Shown here: positions 34,876-43,761 of the stretch, one piece after another
Layout of the letters: the number at the start of each line of letters is the position of its first letter
Position numbering within the stretch: the first letter of the stretch is position 1
Assembly (NCBI GenBank): GCA_030752795.1
Contig: JASMDM010000068.1
Span: forward strand, 1 to 47,995
Reading direction: 5' to 3'
Source: SAR202 cluster bacterium
GTDB taxonomy: Bacteria > Chloroflexota > Dehalococcoidia > Lucifugimonadales > UBA1123
Length of the DNA: 47,995 nt
Position numbers and translations under genes: made by a program
Notes under the pieces: model-generated
The model's database searches: none
The model's input: the letters and a program-made list of their open reading frames with translations, nothing else
Told to the model about the DNA's origin: nothing

Positions 34876-35722
34876 TCGCCGAATAATCGGGTTTGCGCGT
34901 CTGGTTGGTAACGCCCATAGGATTTTGTTGGCGGACGAAGCGTTTCGCCTTTGTATTCGGTTGTGATACCGAGTCGACGCAGACCGATCTTCACGAATTG
35001 CTCTTGTAGTTCGATCCCGATGCTTCGGCGATCGAGGCGTTGAGCGACGGCCGATATTGTGAAGGTGCCAGTAAACGGATCAAGAACAAGGTCGTGGGGG
35101 TTGCTGCTGGCCCGGATTATTCTCTCAAGAAACACTTCGGGTTTTGGGGTCGGGTGCTCTTCGTACTCATCCATTCGGTAGCGCACTCGTGGGAAGTACC
35201 AAACGTTTCCGGCACTTTAGACGCATTATACTGCGCCGGTTTAGGTTTTCGGTAGTCGATCAACTTACGTTTTGCACCGGTTTTGGCCTCAACCGAAATG
35301 TCTGCTGAATTGAAGGTATACTGTTGTTTGTCTTTGACGCAATGCAGAATCGGCTCGTACATTGAGCCATAAACATGCCTCGCCTGCACCCTCGAGCTGT
35401 CATAGTGCCAAACCAAACGCGATGCTATGTGCAATTTATCGCGCAGGAACAGATCGATGAACGGTATCGATTGTGTGCTGCACATCACATACAGGCTTCC
35501 ATGTGGGGCCAACTTGGAGATGCAAAGAGCAAGCCATTCACGACACCAGTTTACGTAGTCCTCATCGGTAGGCCATTTATCGACAAAATTGGCCAGCCGC
35601 TTGCCGATGTTGTACGGCGGATCGGCGAAAAGCAGGTCCACGGATCCATCCGAAATTTCGGTGCGCAGCACTTCAATCGCCTCTCCGAGGTTGACTGTAC
35701 AATCTCGATTCTGAAATCGCAT
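34872..35722 (-). pseudogene. YhdJ-like adenine methyltransferase, frameshifted
   Basis: Beta-class DNA N6-adenine methyltransferase closely following E. coli YhdJ, which methylates ATGCAT. Motif IV is LFADPPYNIGK, then WHYDSSRVQARHVYGSMYEP, EAKTGAKRKLIDYRK, and after a break RVRYRMDEYEEHPTPKPE, SSNPHDLVLDPFTGTFT (SAM motif) and RRSIGIEL. The frame is lost at about 35201-35203: KVPETF should continue WYFPRVRYRMDEY, which needs one more A in the AAA run on the plus strand. As written the product stops after a scrambled tail and lacks the SAM-binding half. It may be a real mutation or an assembly error. Confidence 0.85.
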
Positions 35723-35725
35723 TCG

Positions 35726-35932
35726 TCACAGGTCCGTTCTTGTGTAAAACCGCTTGTTCAACCCAGGTTCACGCCGACGCATATGCGCATTCTGATGCTG
35801 CAGGTCATCCATCGTCACGGCAGCCGCCAGACTGTGCAGCTGCAAGAAGCGCGGGCCCCGGGGTGCTTTGCCTCTGCGCCGCTTCCCCAACCCCACAGGC
35901 TCATCCAAACGCCAAAGACGTTTTTTCTTCAA
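35726..35932 (-). CDS. Small basic hypothetical protein of the restriction island
   Basis: 68 residues, TTG start at 35932, ending four bases before the methyltransferase start, as a co-transcribed gene would. Basic N-terminus (KKKRLWRL, GKRRRGKAPRGP) and a C-terminal segment MDDLQHQNAHMRRREPGLNK that looks natural. It might be a controller-like or accessory protein, but no helix-turn-helix is clear. Low certainty. Confidence 0.3.
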   Translation of the reverse strand: MKKKRLWRLDEPVGLGKRRRGKAPRGPRFLQLHSLAAAVTMDDLQHQNAHMRRREPGLNKRFYTRTDL

Positions 35933-35937
35933 CGAGA

Positions 35938-36329
35938 TTAGTTTGCGCCCAGGTTATAGGCAGGGTGATCGCACCCCACCTGTGAGTGCGCTGTCGTTGG
36001 GTCTATAATGTTTTCAATCTCGCCCACATTTCAATCTCGCCCACATACTGTATATCAGAGAAGGGATGGGAAACGTAGAGAGCGAAGAATTTGGGAATCT
36101 GGACGACGCGAACGAAGCCCCAGGCGTTGTGTTTCTTCAAGAACGTGACCCCATCTGGATGAGAGGGGCAGAGAATCAACTGACCATCGGGCATCGCCTT
36201 CAGTTGTGCCTTTGATATGGTGGGCAGATCAGCACTCTCGGGCGTGGGCTGCGGCTCAAGGGTGTTCGCCGGCGTGTAGTCGGATAGCCGAGCGATTGGG
36301 GCCGCTTTGCAGGGGTTCTCTAGTGGCAT
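35938..36329 (-). pseudogene. Hypothetical protein gene with 17-bp tandem duplication frameshift
   Basis: From ATG 36329 the frame reads LSDYTPANTLEPQPTPESAD, DGQLILCPSHPDGVTFLKKH and PKFFALYVSHPFSDIQYVGE, a compact beta-rich protein that might be PUA/EVE-like (guess). At the end a 17-base unit (36013-36029) is repeated exactly (36030-36046). As written, translation shifts to MWARLKTL and stops at 36003. Deleting one copy restores VGEIENIIDPTTAHS and continues to a TAA at 35938. The restored version is far more natural, so the duplication is probably a recent lesion. Confidence 0.6.
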
Positions 36330-36862
36330 GGCGATGCTCTCTTGGCCCACGGCTAACGCAGCTAGGATGCCCGAGCGCATCGTAGCAACCCACCGACAGG
36401 TTATCAAGCTAGCACATCTCAAATTCGGCTTCAGGTGCCTTTTTTGGGGGGAGCACGCGATGATTCAGCAGGCTACAGAAAGCAACTACGCGATTTCGTG
36501 AGCCATTGGGTCTGCTCGGGCGTTGATTGCAACGGTCACTCCGGGACGCTCGCTGCTCTTCAACCAACGGATCGCGAGTAATCCGCTGCCCCTTCCCGGA
36601 TGAATTTGGCTATCGACACGTACCACCGACAAGATCAATCATTGAGTACTCCTTTGCTGACAGAATCATTCGCGCAGAATCCATGGTGTTGCGAAACTGT
36701 GCGGTAAGCGCCCAACGAGTTGTTCAAACGCCGGTCGTGCCTCGAGCGGGGTACGGTTCGCGGCCTGGTCACTCATTCGACCTGACCCCAACGCGAATGT
36801 GAGATGATACCCCCACTGCGACGCCTACGACGCGCCGCCAACACCACCGTGAGGAGAACGAC
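36330..36862. other. Intergenic region at the edge of the restriction island
   Basis: No protein-like frame. The AT-richer island composition ends around 36.5-36.7 kb. The final bases hold the AGGAGAA ribosome site of the enoyl-CoA hydratase gene. Confidence 0.35.
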
Positions 36863-37660
36863 ATGGCGAGTCTTGATGGGATTGTATGGGAGCGCGTGCT
36901 GTGGGAGTTGTCGGACTCGGGGGTGCTTGCGATTACGCTGGATCGGGCTGAGCGGCTGAACGCGGTTAGCTTTCGGACGCTGAACGAGGTGCGGTGGCTC
37001 GTCGACCATGCGGGGAGCAATCTGGATGTCCGGGTCGTGACGATTCGCGGGGCTGGGAATCGGGCGTTTTGCTCCGGCGACGACATGAAGGGCATGGAGC
37101 CGGAGCCTGGGGTCGACGACTTTCACGTCCATCGACGGCTGATCCGGTCGTTGCGGGCGTTGCCCAAGCCGGTCGTGGCGCTCGTCAACGGGTGGGCGCT
37201 CGGGTTCGGGTTCGAGCTCGCCAGCGCGTGCGATTTCCGGCTGTGCGCCGACGACATCGAGGTCGGCGACCATCGGGTCACGCGGTCGATCGGGATGATC
37301 GGCGGGTCGTCGTGGTTCCTGCCTCGGATCATCGGGCAGGGTCGGGCGCTGGAGATGCTGATGACGGGGAGCCATCTAAGGGCGCAACAGGCGCTTGACT
37401 GGGGCTGGGCGAATCGCGTTTGGCCGGTCGCCGAGTTCCACGATCGCGCGGCCGAGTACGTCGAGATGCTCGCTGGCATGGCGACGGTCGCGGTCGGCGG
37501 GTACAAGGAAGCGATGGAGTACTCGATGACGCACAGCCTCCGGGACTCGCTTTCGCACGAATACGAGGTCTCGACGCTCCGGGTCAAGGGCACCGACGAC
37601 CAGGCGGAGGGCCGGGCGTCGTGGCTCGAGCGGCGCAATCCGAAGTTCACGGGGCGGTAG
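36863..37660 (+). CDS. Enoyl-CoA hydratase/isomerase family protein
   Basis: 265-residue crotonase-fold protein. LAITLDRAERLNAVS at the N-terminus, the oxyanion-hole block NRAFCSGDDMKGME and the second oxyanion glycine region VNGWALGFGFELASACDFRL are clear. The usual hydratase glutamates are replaced: HRVTRSIGMIGGSSWFLPRI has no Glu where enoyl-CoA hydratase has GxxxxPGxGG with E, so isomerase or another CoA-ester reaction is as likely. ATG follows GAGGAGAACGAC. Codon choice is noticeably G-rich at third positions (CGG, GGG, GTG) compared with neighbours. The downstream gene is not closely linked. Confidence 0.85.
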   Translation: MASLDGIVWERVLWELSDSGVLAITLDRAERLNAVSFRTLNEVRWLVDHAGSNLDVRVVTIRGAGNRAFCSGDDMKGMEPEPGVDDFHVHRRLIRSLRALPKPVVALVNGWALGFGFELASACDFRLCADDIEVGDHRVTRSIGMIGGSSWFLPRIIGQGRALEMLMTGSHLRAQQALDWGWANRVWPVAEFHDRAAEYVEMLAGMATVAVGGYKEAMEYSMTHSLRDSLSHEYEVSTLRVKGTDDQAEGRASWLERRNPKFTGR

Positions 37661-37671
37661 GGGCAGCCGGG

Positions 37672-37733
37672 CAGCAGTCAGCTATCAGCCGTCAGTAGTC
37701 AGCAGTCAGCTATCAGCGGTCAGCTGTCAGCCG
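37672..37733. repeat. Short tandem repeat array (GTCAGC-type)
   Basis: About six imperfect units of the type CAGTCAGCTAT / CAGCCGTCAGT follow one another right after the enoyl-CoA hydratase stop. It is a simple-sequence intergenic repeat with some internal dyad character. Confidence 0.7.
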
Positions 37734-37987
37734 TCGGGCGATGGCCTTGCGGCGATCCCACGTGCAGCCTAGAATGTGCCGTGTTCGGCAGACTTGGGGT
37801 CGTCGCGCCTGATCGTACGCCCTAGAGGCATGGGATCGCAGCTTTTTCTTGTTCGCAGATTGCGAGACCGTTGCGCTTCGCGCCGCCGGGTCGACAGTCG
37901 GAAACGTCGACTGGTTTCGCTCCCTGAGATCGACGGACGAACGGGCAGTCATGAGTTGAGTGCGCAGCGAGAACGAAGGAGCGGGAT

Positions 37988-38854
37988 GTGACGTCAGGGC
38001 AATTCGACGGCGAGCGATACAAGAGCGCGCAGCGGCGAGACTGGGACCAGGTTGCGGCCGCGTGGTCGAAGTGGTGGTCGCTGTTCGAGCGCAATGCGCA
38101 GCAGGTCAGCGATCGTTTGGCCGCGATGGCCATGGTCCAGGCCGGTAATCAAGTGCTGGATGTTTCGGCGGGTATCGGTGAGCCCGCCGCGACCGTGGCC
38201 AAACTGGTCGGGCCCGGAGGTTCGGTGGTTGCGACCGATCAAGCGCCCGCAATGCTCGCAGTCGCTCGAACACGAATGGCCGACCTCGGACTGAGCAACG
38301 TCGAGCTCGTCGAGGCTGACACGGAGCGACTCAACGTGAACGACGCCGAGTTCGACGGCGCGGTATGCAGGTGGGCTTTGATGTTTCTGCCGGACCTGCA
38401 ACAGGGATTGTCCAGGATTCGTCGATCCATCAAGCCCGGCGGTAAATTTGCGACATCGGTGTGGGGCACGCCGGACAAAGTCCCGTTCATCAGCCTTTCG
38501 ATGGGAGTGGCTCAACGAGTGTTCGATCCGCCGCCTCCGTCGCCGCCTTCCGACGCGCCCAACCTCTTCAAGCTCGGAGCGCCGGGGCTGATCGAGTCCG
38601 CATTCGAGGAAGCCGGTTTCCAGGACGTGCAGAGCGAAAAGTCGATGATGAAGATGATCATGGATTCGGCGGAGGAGTTCCGGGACTTCATGAGCGACAT
38701 CGCTCCGCCCATCCATGCCCTGGTCGCGGATCGGAGCGACTCGGTGAAGGCCGCGTTCTGGGACGCGGTGGCCGACGGCACTCGTGCGTTCGAAACATCT
38801 GACGGCGGCGTTAGCGTCCCTGGCGAAGCGATTCTGGTCGTCGGGACCGCATAG
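37988..38854 (+). CDS. SAM-dependent methyltransferase (UbiE-like)
   Basis: 288 residues. Motif I is VLDVSAGIGEPAATVAKLVG, motif II is VVATDQAPAML, and then VELVEADTERL and FDGAVCRWALMFLPDLQQGLSRIRRSIKPGGKF, typical of UbiE/COQ5-type small-molecule methyltransferases. GTG start at 37988, six bases after AAGGAG. The substrate is unknown; it may belong with the flavoprotein that follows 100 bases later. Confidence 0.85.
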   Translation: MTSGQFDGERYKSAQRRDWDQVAAAWSKWWSLFERNAQQVSDRLAAMAMVQAGNQVLDVSAGIGEPAATVAKLVGPGGSVVATDQAPAMLAVARTRMADLGLSNVELVEADTERLNVNDAEFDGAVCRWALMFLPDLQQGLSRIRRSIKPGGKFATSVWGTPDKVPFISLSMGVAQRVFDPPPPSPPSDAPNLFKLGAPGLIESAFEEAGFQDVQSEKSMMKMIMDSAEEFRDFMSDIAPPIHALVADRSDSVKAAFWDAVADGTRAFETSDGGVSVPGEAILVVGTA

Positions 38855-38956
38855 ACGCAACCGGTCCGCCTCACCGAAGAACCACCACCGCTTTACCGAA
38901 CAAGTCTCGCAAACCAAGAATCTCGTAGATGCGAAAACGAAAATGAAGGATTGAGT

Positions 38957-40714
38957 ATGACGAGTAGCGTTAACACCGTGGAAACCGATGTCCTGGTCAT
39001 TGGCGGCGGTGGGGCCGGAACCAGGGCCGCGATCGAGGCGTCGCGCGCCGGCGCCAAGACCGTCCTAGCCGTCAAGGGGCGGTTCAACTCGGTGGGCGTC
39101 CACGGGGCCGGCGCGACAGGCGTCGGACTGTCCGAGGCCGGCGCCTTCTTCTACTTCGATCCCAAAACCGGCTACCCGCTGATCGACCCCGATGAATGGG
39201 GCCCGATCACGCTCGAAGAAATCCTCGAGCTCGACTACCAGGTCATCGTCCAGGTGGGACTCGGCATGGCCGATCCGAAGCTGGCGCGAGTGATGGTTCA
39301 GGACGCGGTGTCGCAGCGTCAGCAGATCGAGGAGTGGGGCGTCGAGATTCACGGCGACCGACTCAGGCATCACGGACTGCCTTTGATGGCCGCGCTCGGA
39401 CGCCATATCCAGCTCACCGACGTCGACGTACGCGAGGAGGCAGCGATCACCGATCTGCTCGTCCACGACGGCTCGTGCGTCGGCGCGGTCGGCCTCGACT
39501 TCCAGGGCAACACGATCGTGTTCAAGGCTGGCGCTGTCGTCCTATGCTCCGGCGGAGACGCGGGATTGTATCGGCACAACTTCCACCCGCCCGACGTCAC
39601 CGGCGACGGGCACGCGATGGCTTACAACGCGGGCGCGACGCTGATGAACATGGAGTTCGGCCAGTTCTTCCTCTCCACCCTACCCGCCGTCACGCACCCG
39701 AGCGCCGTCTGGCTGTTCCAACCCGGCGTTCGACTCAAGAATGGCCTCGGCCAGGAGTTCCTGCCGAACTACTTGCCCGACGGCATCACGTCCGACGAGG
39801 TTTTCGCGGCTCGGACCTACCAGCCGATGTTCACGATGGCCAACGTCAGCGGCTACGCCGATATTGCTATGATGAAAGAGGTGTTGGCTGGCAGGGCCGG
39901 ACCGTACGGTGGCGCGTTGCTCGACCTCACCGACCCCAGCATCGTCACCCGAAGCATGTACGCTGAGGGCTGGCTGGCGAAGCGCGGCATCGAGGCCGCT
40001 GAACGCCCGCTCGAGATCATCCCCGCGCGTCACTGCTCGCACGGCGGTCCCCGCATCGACGAGTTCGGCCGGACCGACATCGCGGGCTTGTACGCTGGCG
40101 GCGGCGAGGCTGCCTCCGGTCCGCAGGGCGCTGATCGCATGGGCGGACACATGCTCGGCAGCGGCCAGGTGTTCGGCACCCGAGCCGGTCGCGACGCCGC
40201 GCGCTACGCCAACGAGAACGGCGCCGACGACATCCCCGCCGACGTCGTCGAGCACGGCCTGGAGCGCATCCGCAGCCTCGGCACGCTTCGAGGATCGGTC
40301 AGGCCTCGCGAGGTAAAGCGCGAGCTCAGGCGCCGAGCGTGGGAGGACATGAACGTGATCCGCAGCGAGGAGGCGTGCAATCGCGTGCTCGAGACGATCG
40401 CCAGAATCCACGACGAGTTCACATCTCGGCTCACGATCCAGGAGCCCTTCGATCGCGTCGAGGCGATGGAGGTTCTGAACATGCTCACGGTCGCGGAGAT
40501 GACCGCGAAGACGATCGCGATGCGAACGGAAAGCCGAGGCGGCCACTACCGTGAGGACTACCCGGAGCAGGACGACGCTCAGTGGCTCAAGAGCATCTCG
40601 ATCCGCAAGGAAGGCGACGAGATGACGCTCGGCACGATAGCACTGGATCCGGAGTGGAGGGATCGCACCGACGAGCTCAAGGGCGTCAGTTTCGCCGGCG
40701 GGCGCCAGGAGTAG
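38957..40714 (+). CDS. FAD-dependent oxidoreductase, fumarate reductase/succinate dehydrogenase flavoprotein type
   Basis: 585 residues. The N-terminal FAD site is DVLVIGGGGAGTRAAIEASRAG, VVLCSGGDAGLY lies at mid-protein, and RHCSHGGPRIDEFGRT and GLYAGGGEAASGPQGADRMGG near residues 360-400 match the flavoprotein family of SdhA, FrdA, L-aspartate oxidase and AprA. A helical C-terminal domain follows (RREVKRELRRRAWEDMNV-like region). No iron-sulfur or membrane-anchor subunit gene is adjacent, so the electron acceptor is unknown and it need not be a respiratory dehydrogenase. ATG 38957 is preferred over TTG 38951 because AAGGA lies six bases upstream. Confidence 0.88.
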   Translation: MTSSVNTVETDVLVIGGGGAGTRAAIEASRAGAKTVLAVKGRFNSVGVHGAGATGVGLSEAGAFFYFDPKTGYPLIDPDEWGPITLEEILELDYQVIVQVGLGMADPKLARVMVQDAVSQRQQIEEWGVEIHGDRLRHHGLPLMAALGRHIQLTDVDVREEAAITDLLVHDGSCVGAVGLDFQGNTIVFKAGAVVLCSGGDAGLYRHNFHPPDVTGDGHAMAYNAGATLMNMEFGQFFLSTLPAVTHPSAVWLFQPGVRLKNGLGQEFLPNYLPDGITSDEVFAARTYQPMFTMANVSGYADIAMMKEVLAGRAGPYGGALLDLTDPSIVTRSMYAEGWLAKRGIEAAERPLEIIPARHCSHGGPRIDEFGRTDIAGLYAGGGEAASGPQGADRMGGHMLGSGQVFGTRAGRDAARYANENGADDIPADVVEHGLERIRSLGTLRGSVRPREVKRELRRRAWEDMNVIRSEEACNRVLETIARIHDEFTSRLTIQEPFDRVEAMEVLNMLTVAEMTAKTIAMRTESRGGHYREDYPEQDDAQWLKSISIRKEGDEMTLGTIALDPEWRDRTDELKGVSFAGGRQE

Positions 40715-41528
40715 CTGAGAGCTCAACATTCAATGCGGGGGTAGCGAGGCTCGGATGCGCGGCCGTCCCAGTACCGGGGTCTGCCAGCGCAACGTGTTCA
40801 TGGGCGCCCCTTCGACAAGCTCAGGGTGAGCGGGCTGGGGGCGTAGGTACGCTGCCCGACACGTTCGGGTTATGCCGAGCCGTCGACTGTGGACGACGGG
40901 CTCCGGAGCTTATTCTGTCCCACGCACCCGCCCGCGAAAATCTCGTGGGGACACCCCACGCCCCGGCAGGGCTTCACCCTTGCATTCCGATTTTGTCGCG
41001 ATCGGTCGATCGGGTTGGCAGTCCTTCTACGCGCTTGCCGATTACCGCGAGACGAACGGTAGAGATGAGTCTCCCATCGTGTGGATCAACGCATAGTTCG
41101 CTCAGCCAACAGGCCAGAACCAACGAGCGGGTCGCGCCGTGGCTGATGGCCGGATTCGTCTGACAAGATCCGTAGGGGAAGGTTTCAAACCCTCCCGAGT
41201 GGTTTCGATGATAGACCGGCTTGTCACGCGGCTCAACGTGGCTTTTGGCGTATTTCGTGTGGTATGTCGTTGCAGCGGGTCAGGAGGGATTGAAACCCTC
41301 CCCTACGGATTCGATATGTGACTCGGTCCGATCGCGTAAGCGCCAGACCATGCGACGATATTGATCGGATCATGAGGAGCCCCGTGAGCCTGCAAAGGCC
41401 CGACGCAATCAGTAGGTTCACCAGGGTGAAACGTCTCGCCTATGCTAAGTGCTTCAATTACGGGTTGTTGATGGAGTAGTAGCGGTTTTCACCCGCGCGC
41501 GGCGACAGACGTTCGCAGACCGAAACCA
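40715..41528. other. 800-base repeat-rich intergenic region
   Basis: No protein-like frame. It contains a copy of the common repeat cccttcgacaagctcaggg (around 40805-40827), related in inverted form to 23595-23617, and the inverted repeat described at 41170-41308. Confidence 0.5.
41170..41308. repeat. Inverted-repeat element of about 139 bases
   Basis: CCGTAGGGGAAGGTTTCAAA with CCCTCC (41170-41195) is nearly the reverse complement of GGAGGG with ATTGAAACCCTCCCCTACGG (41283-41308), 24 of 26 positions by eye. About 87 bases lie between, without coding capacity. The structure is that of a miniature inverted-repeat element; each arm is itself a small hairpin. Confidence 0.65.
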
Positions 41529-42143
41529 CTACTCCCGCGCGAACTCGATGCGCACCTCGCGTACGCGGAACGCGTCGCCGACTGAAAGGGCGATGCCAAA
41601 ACGGCTGTCGTCGACGATGGTCCATTTGGCGCCGTCGTCGGTAAACGTTTGGCCTTGCGCGTTTTGCTCGCATGCTCCGAGGTAACAGACGATGGATGTA
41701 GTGCGAATCGACGTCAGACGGTCGGCCTTCTTGAGCTCGGAGACATCGACCGGTTTCAAGAACGGGTGCGGGATCAGGACTGCGTCTTCCGTCTCCTTCA
41801 CCGTGGTCTCGTCGTGGATCGAGTTGGAGTCCTCGACCCTGGTTCCGAATACCTGGCGATACGAATCGATCTTGCTGACCGTGCCCGACCCGAGCGTCTG
41901 AGTTGGCGCGGCTTCGATCACGGTATCGGTCCATTCGGTCGGCGATCGGTAGACCAGGCGGTGGACCTCGTTGGGCGACCCTCCGCTTGCCACGGACTCT
42001 CCGATCTCATAGGTCATCGTCAATCGCGGCCAGCCCGTAGTCTCGGGCGAAGCGTCGTTCGCGGAGTAGAAGAAGACCGCCATCGCGACGGCATACAGTG
42101 CGACCGAGCCGATGAGCAGCCAGAGCTTGCGTCTTCGTTTCAC
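41529..42143 (-). CDS. Membrane-anchored extracytoplasmic hypothetical protein
   Basis: 204 residues. A basic start (MKRRRK) and one hydrophobic helix (LWLLIGSVALYAVAMAVFFY, 7-26) make an uncleaved anchor or signal. The rest is a soluble, mostly beta domain with two cysteines close together (IVCYLGACEQ) that could form a disulfide outside the cell. No family recognised. It is divergent from the MFS gene with about 310 bases between them. Confidence 0.7.
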   Translation of the reverse strand: MKRRRKLWLLIGSVALYAVAMAVFFYSANDASPETTGWPRLTMTYEIGESVASGGSPNEVHRLVYRSPTEWTDTVIEAAPTQTLGSGTVSKIDSYRQVFGTRVEDSNSIHDETTVKETEDAVLIPHPFLKPVDVSELKKADRLTSIRTTSIVCYLGACEQNAQGQTFTDDGAKWTIVDDSRFGIALSVGDAFRVREVRIEFARE

Positions 42144-42453
42144 GGTTGTGAATCACCTTCCGGCTGGACTGGTTTGGCCAGGCGACCACCCCTGCGCGGC
42201 CGAACCGGTCCGAAACCTGAACATTGTAGCGCGAGCGATGGCCGGAGCGGTGAGCCGGCCGAACCGCGTCCCATGGATGGCCGCCCGAATAACCGCTCGA
42301 TCCTTGCATTCTCGCGCTTGATCGCGAGCTCGGACCGCGCCGCCCTCAATTTGGCCCGAACGCTCGTTTACTTCCGCGAGAGCCCAGGGTAAGATGTGAC
42401 CGGCAATTCACAAATTCCTTTGCATTGAAACAGTTGGCAGTCCGGGAGGACTC
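42144..42453. other. Divergent intergenic region
   Basis: Between the anchored protein and the MFS transporter. TACAAT on the minus strand (42228-42223) may be a -10 box for the former, without a clear -35. GGGAGG at the right end is the ribosome site of the transporter. Confidence 0.3.
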
Positions 42454-43761
42454 TTGGCCAAAGCAACAACTCCGACGGAGGCCGAGGCGCCGGAAGCCGC
42501 CCATCGAAACATTTTCTATGGTTGGTGGATCGTATTCGCCGGGTCGATGAGCCAAGCCTACACCTCGGGCGCATTCTGGCAGGGCTTCGGCGCTTTCTTC
42601 GATCCCATCGTCGACCACTTCGGCTGGGGCAAGGCGATCACCGGCGCCGCCGTCTCCCTGCAACGAACCGAATCCGGAATGATCTCCCCGTTCGTCGGTT
42701 GGTTCATCGAGAGGTTCGGCCCGCGCAACGTGATGCTGTTCGGCGTTGCGGCCACCGGCCTGGGCTTCATCCTGCTCAGCCGCATCAACAACCTCTGGCA
42801 GTTCTACGCGGCGTTCGCCGTCATCACCGTCGGTCTGTCGTTTGGCTCGTTCCTGACCGTGACCACGACCGTCGCCAACTGGTTCGTGACTCGCCGAGCT
42901 CGGGCGCTGGCGATCATGTCGGCCGGCTCCGGCATCGGCGGACTGCTGGTGCCCCTGATCGTGTGGTTCATCGCTGTCACCGATTGGCGCACTGGTCTGG
43001 TGGCGATCGGCATCGGGTTCATGGTGGTTGGATTCCCGGTGGCGTTTGTAATGCGAAGCCGGCCCGAAGATTATGGCTTGCTCCCCGACGGCTCCAGCCC
43101 AGACGACGTCGATTCGTACGAGGATCGCGGCACGAGCTCTGAGACGGAGCCAGAGGCCGCATTCACCACAAAGCAGGCGATGTGCACACAGACCTTCTGG
43201 TTGATGGCGTTGGCCATGGGAGGCGGGCAGCTAATAATCTCGGCCTCCGTCTACCAGATTTCAGCGATGACCAGCTTCGGCGTGAGCCGCACCGTCGCCG
43301 GCATCGTGATCATGTCGGTCTCGATGATCGGACTGATGGGAAGGCTGACCAGCGGATTCGTGGGCGACCAACTGGACAAACGCCACGTGCTCGCCGTTTC
43401 GTTCGCCATGCAGTTTGTCGGGACACTGCTGTTCGCTTTCGTCGGCGGGATCTGGCATCTGCTCGGGTTCATTGTCTTCTGGGGGATTGGTTTCGGCGTG
43501 TCGATTCCGATCCGATTCGCGTTGCTGGCGGACCTTTTCGGTCGACGCCATTTTGGCTCGATCATGGGGATCATGATGACGTTCAGCACCGTATTCGGTG
43601 TGATCGGACCTCTCGGCGTTGGTTGGATGGCCGACTACCGGGGAACCTATCGAGAGCCGTACGTCATCCTCTCGGTCGCCGTGTTGGTATGCATTCCGCT
43701 GATCCTCGCGGTAAAAAAGCCGCGGCCCGTATCGCGGACCGTGGAGTCTGTCAGGACCTGA
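42454..43761 (+). CDS. MFS transporter (monocarboxylate/oxalate type)
   Basis: 435 residues with twelve predicted membrane helices in two halves. NIFYGWWIVFAGSMSQAYTS at the start is typical of the monocarboxylate-porter/OFA branch. The first loop FVGWFIERFGPRNVMLFG corresponds to the MFS GxxxDRxGxR motif. An acidic cytoplasmic loop separates the halves (DDVDSYEDRGTSSETEPE). The substrate is probably an organic anion. TTG start five bases after GGGAGG. Its stop overlaps the stop region of the convergent ABC ATPase gene by 11 bases. Confidence 0.88.
   Translation: MAKATTPTEAEAPEAAHRNIFYGWWIVFAGSMSQAYTSGAFWQGFGAFFDPIVDHFGWGKAITGAAVSLQRTESGMISPFVGWFIERFGPRNVMLFGVAATGLGFILLSRINNLWQFYAAFAVITVGLSFGSFLTVTTTVANWFVTRRARALAIMSAGSGIGGLLVPLIVWFIAVTDWRTGLVAIGIGFMVVGFPVAFVMRSRPEDYGLLPDGSSPDDVDSYEDRGTSSETEPEAAFTTKQAMCTQTFWLMALAMGGGQLIISASVYQISAMTSFGVSRTVAGIVIMSVSMIGLMGRLTSGFVGDQLDKRHVLAVSFAMQFVGTLLFAFVGGIWHLLGFIVFWGIGFGVSIPIRFALLADLFGRRHFGSIMGIMMTFSTVFGVIGPLGVGWMADYRGTYREPYVILSVAVLVCIPLILAVKKPRPVSRTVESVRT

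Noticed and set aside
37672..37733. Short repeats considered as a CRISPR array
   Set aside because: Units are about 10 bases with no spacers of constant length, and no cas genes are present.
41170..41200. GGTTTCAAACC pattern resembling a tRNA T arm
   Set aside because: It is part of an inverted-repeat arm; no anticodon or acceptor stem can be drawn around it, and the same sequence occurs inverted at 41283-41308.
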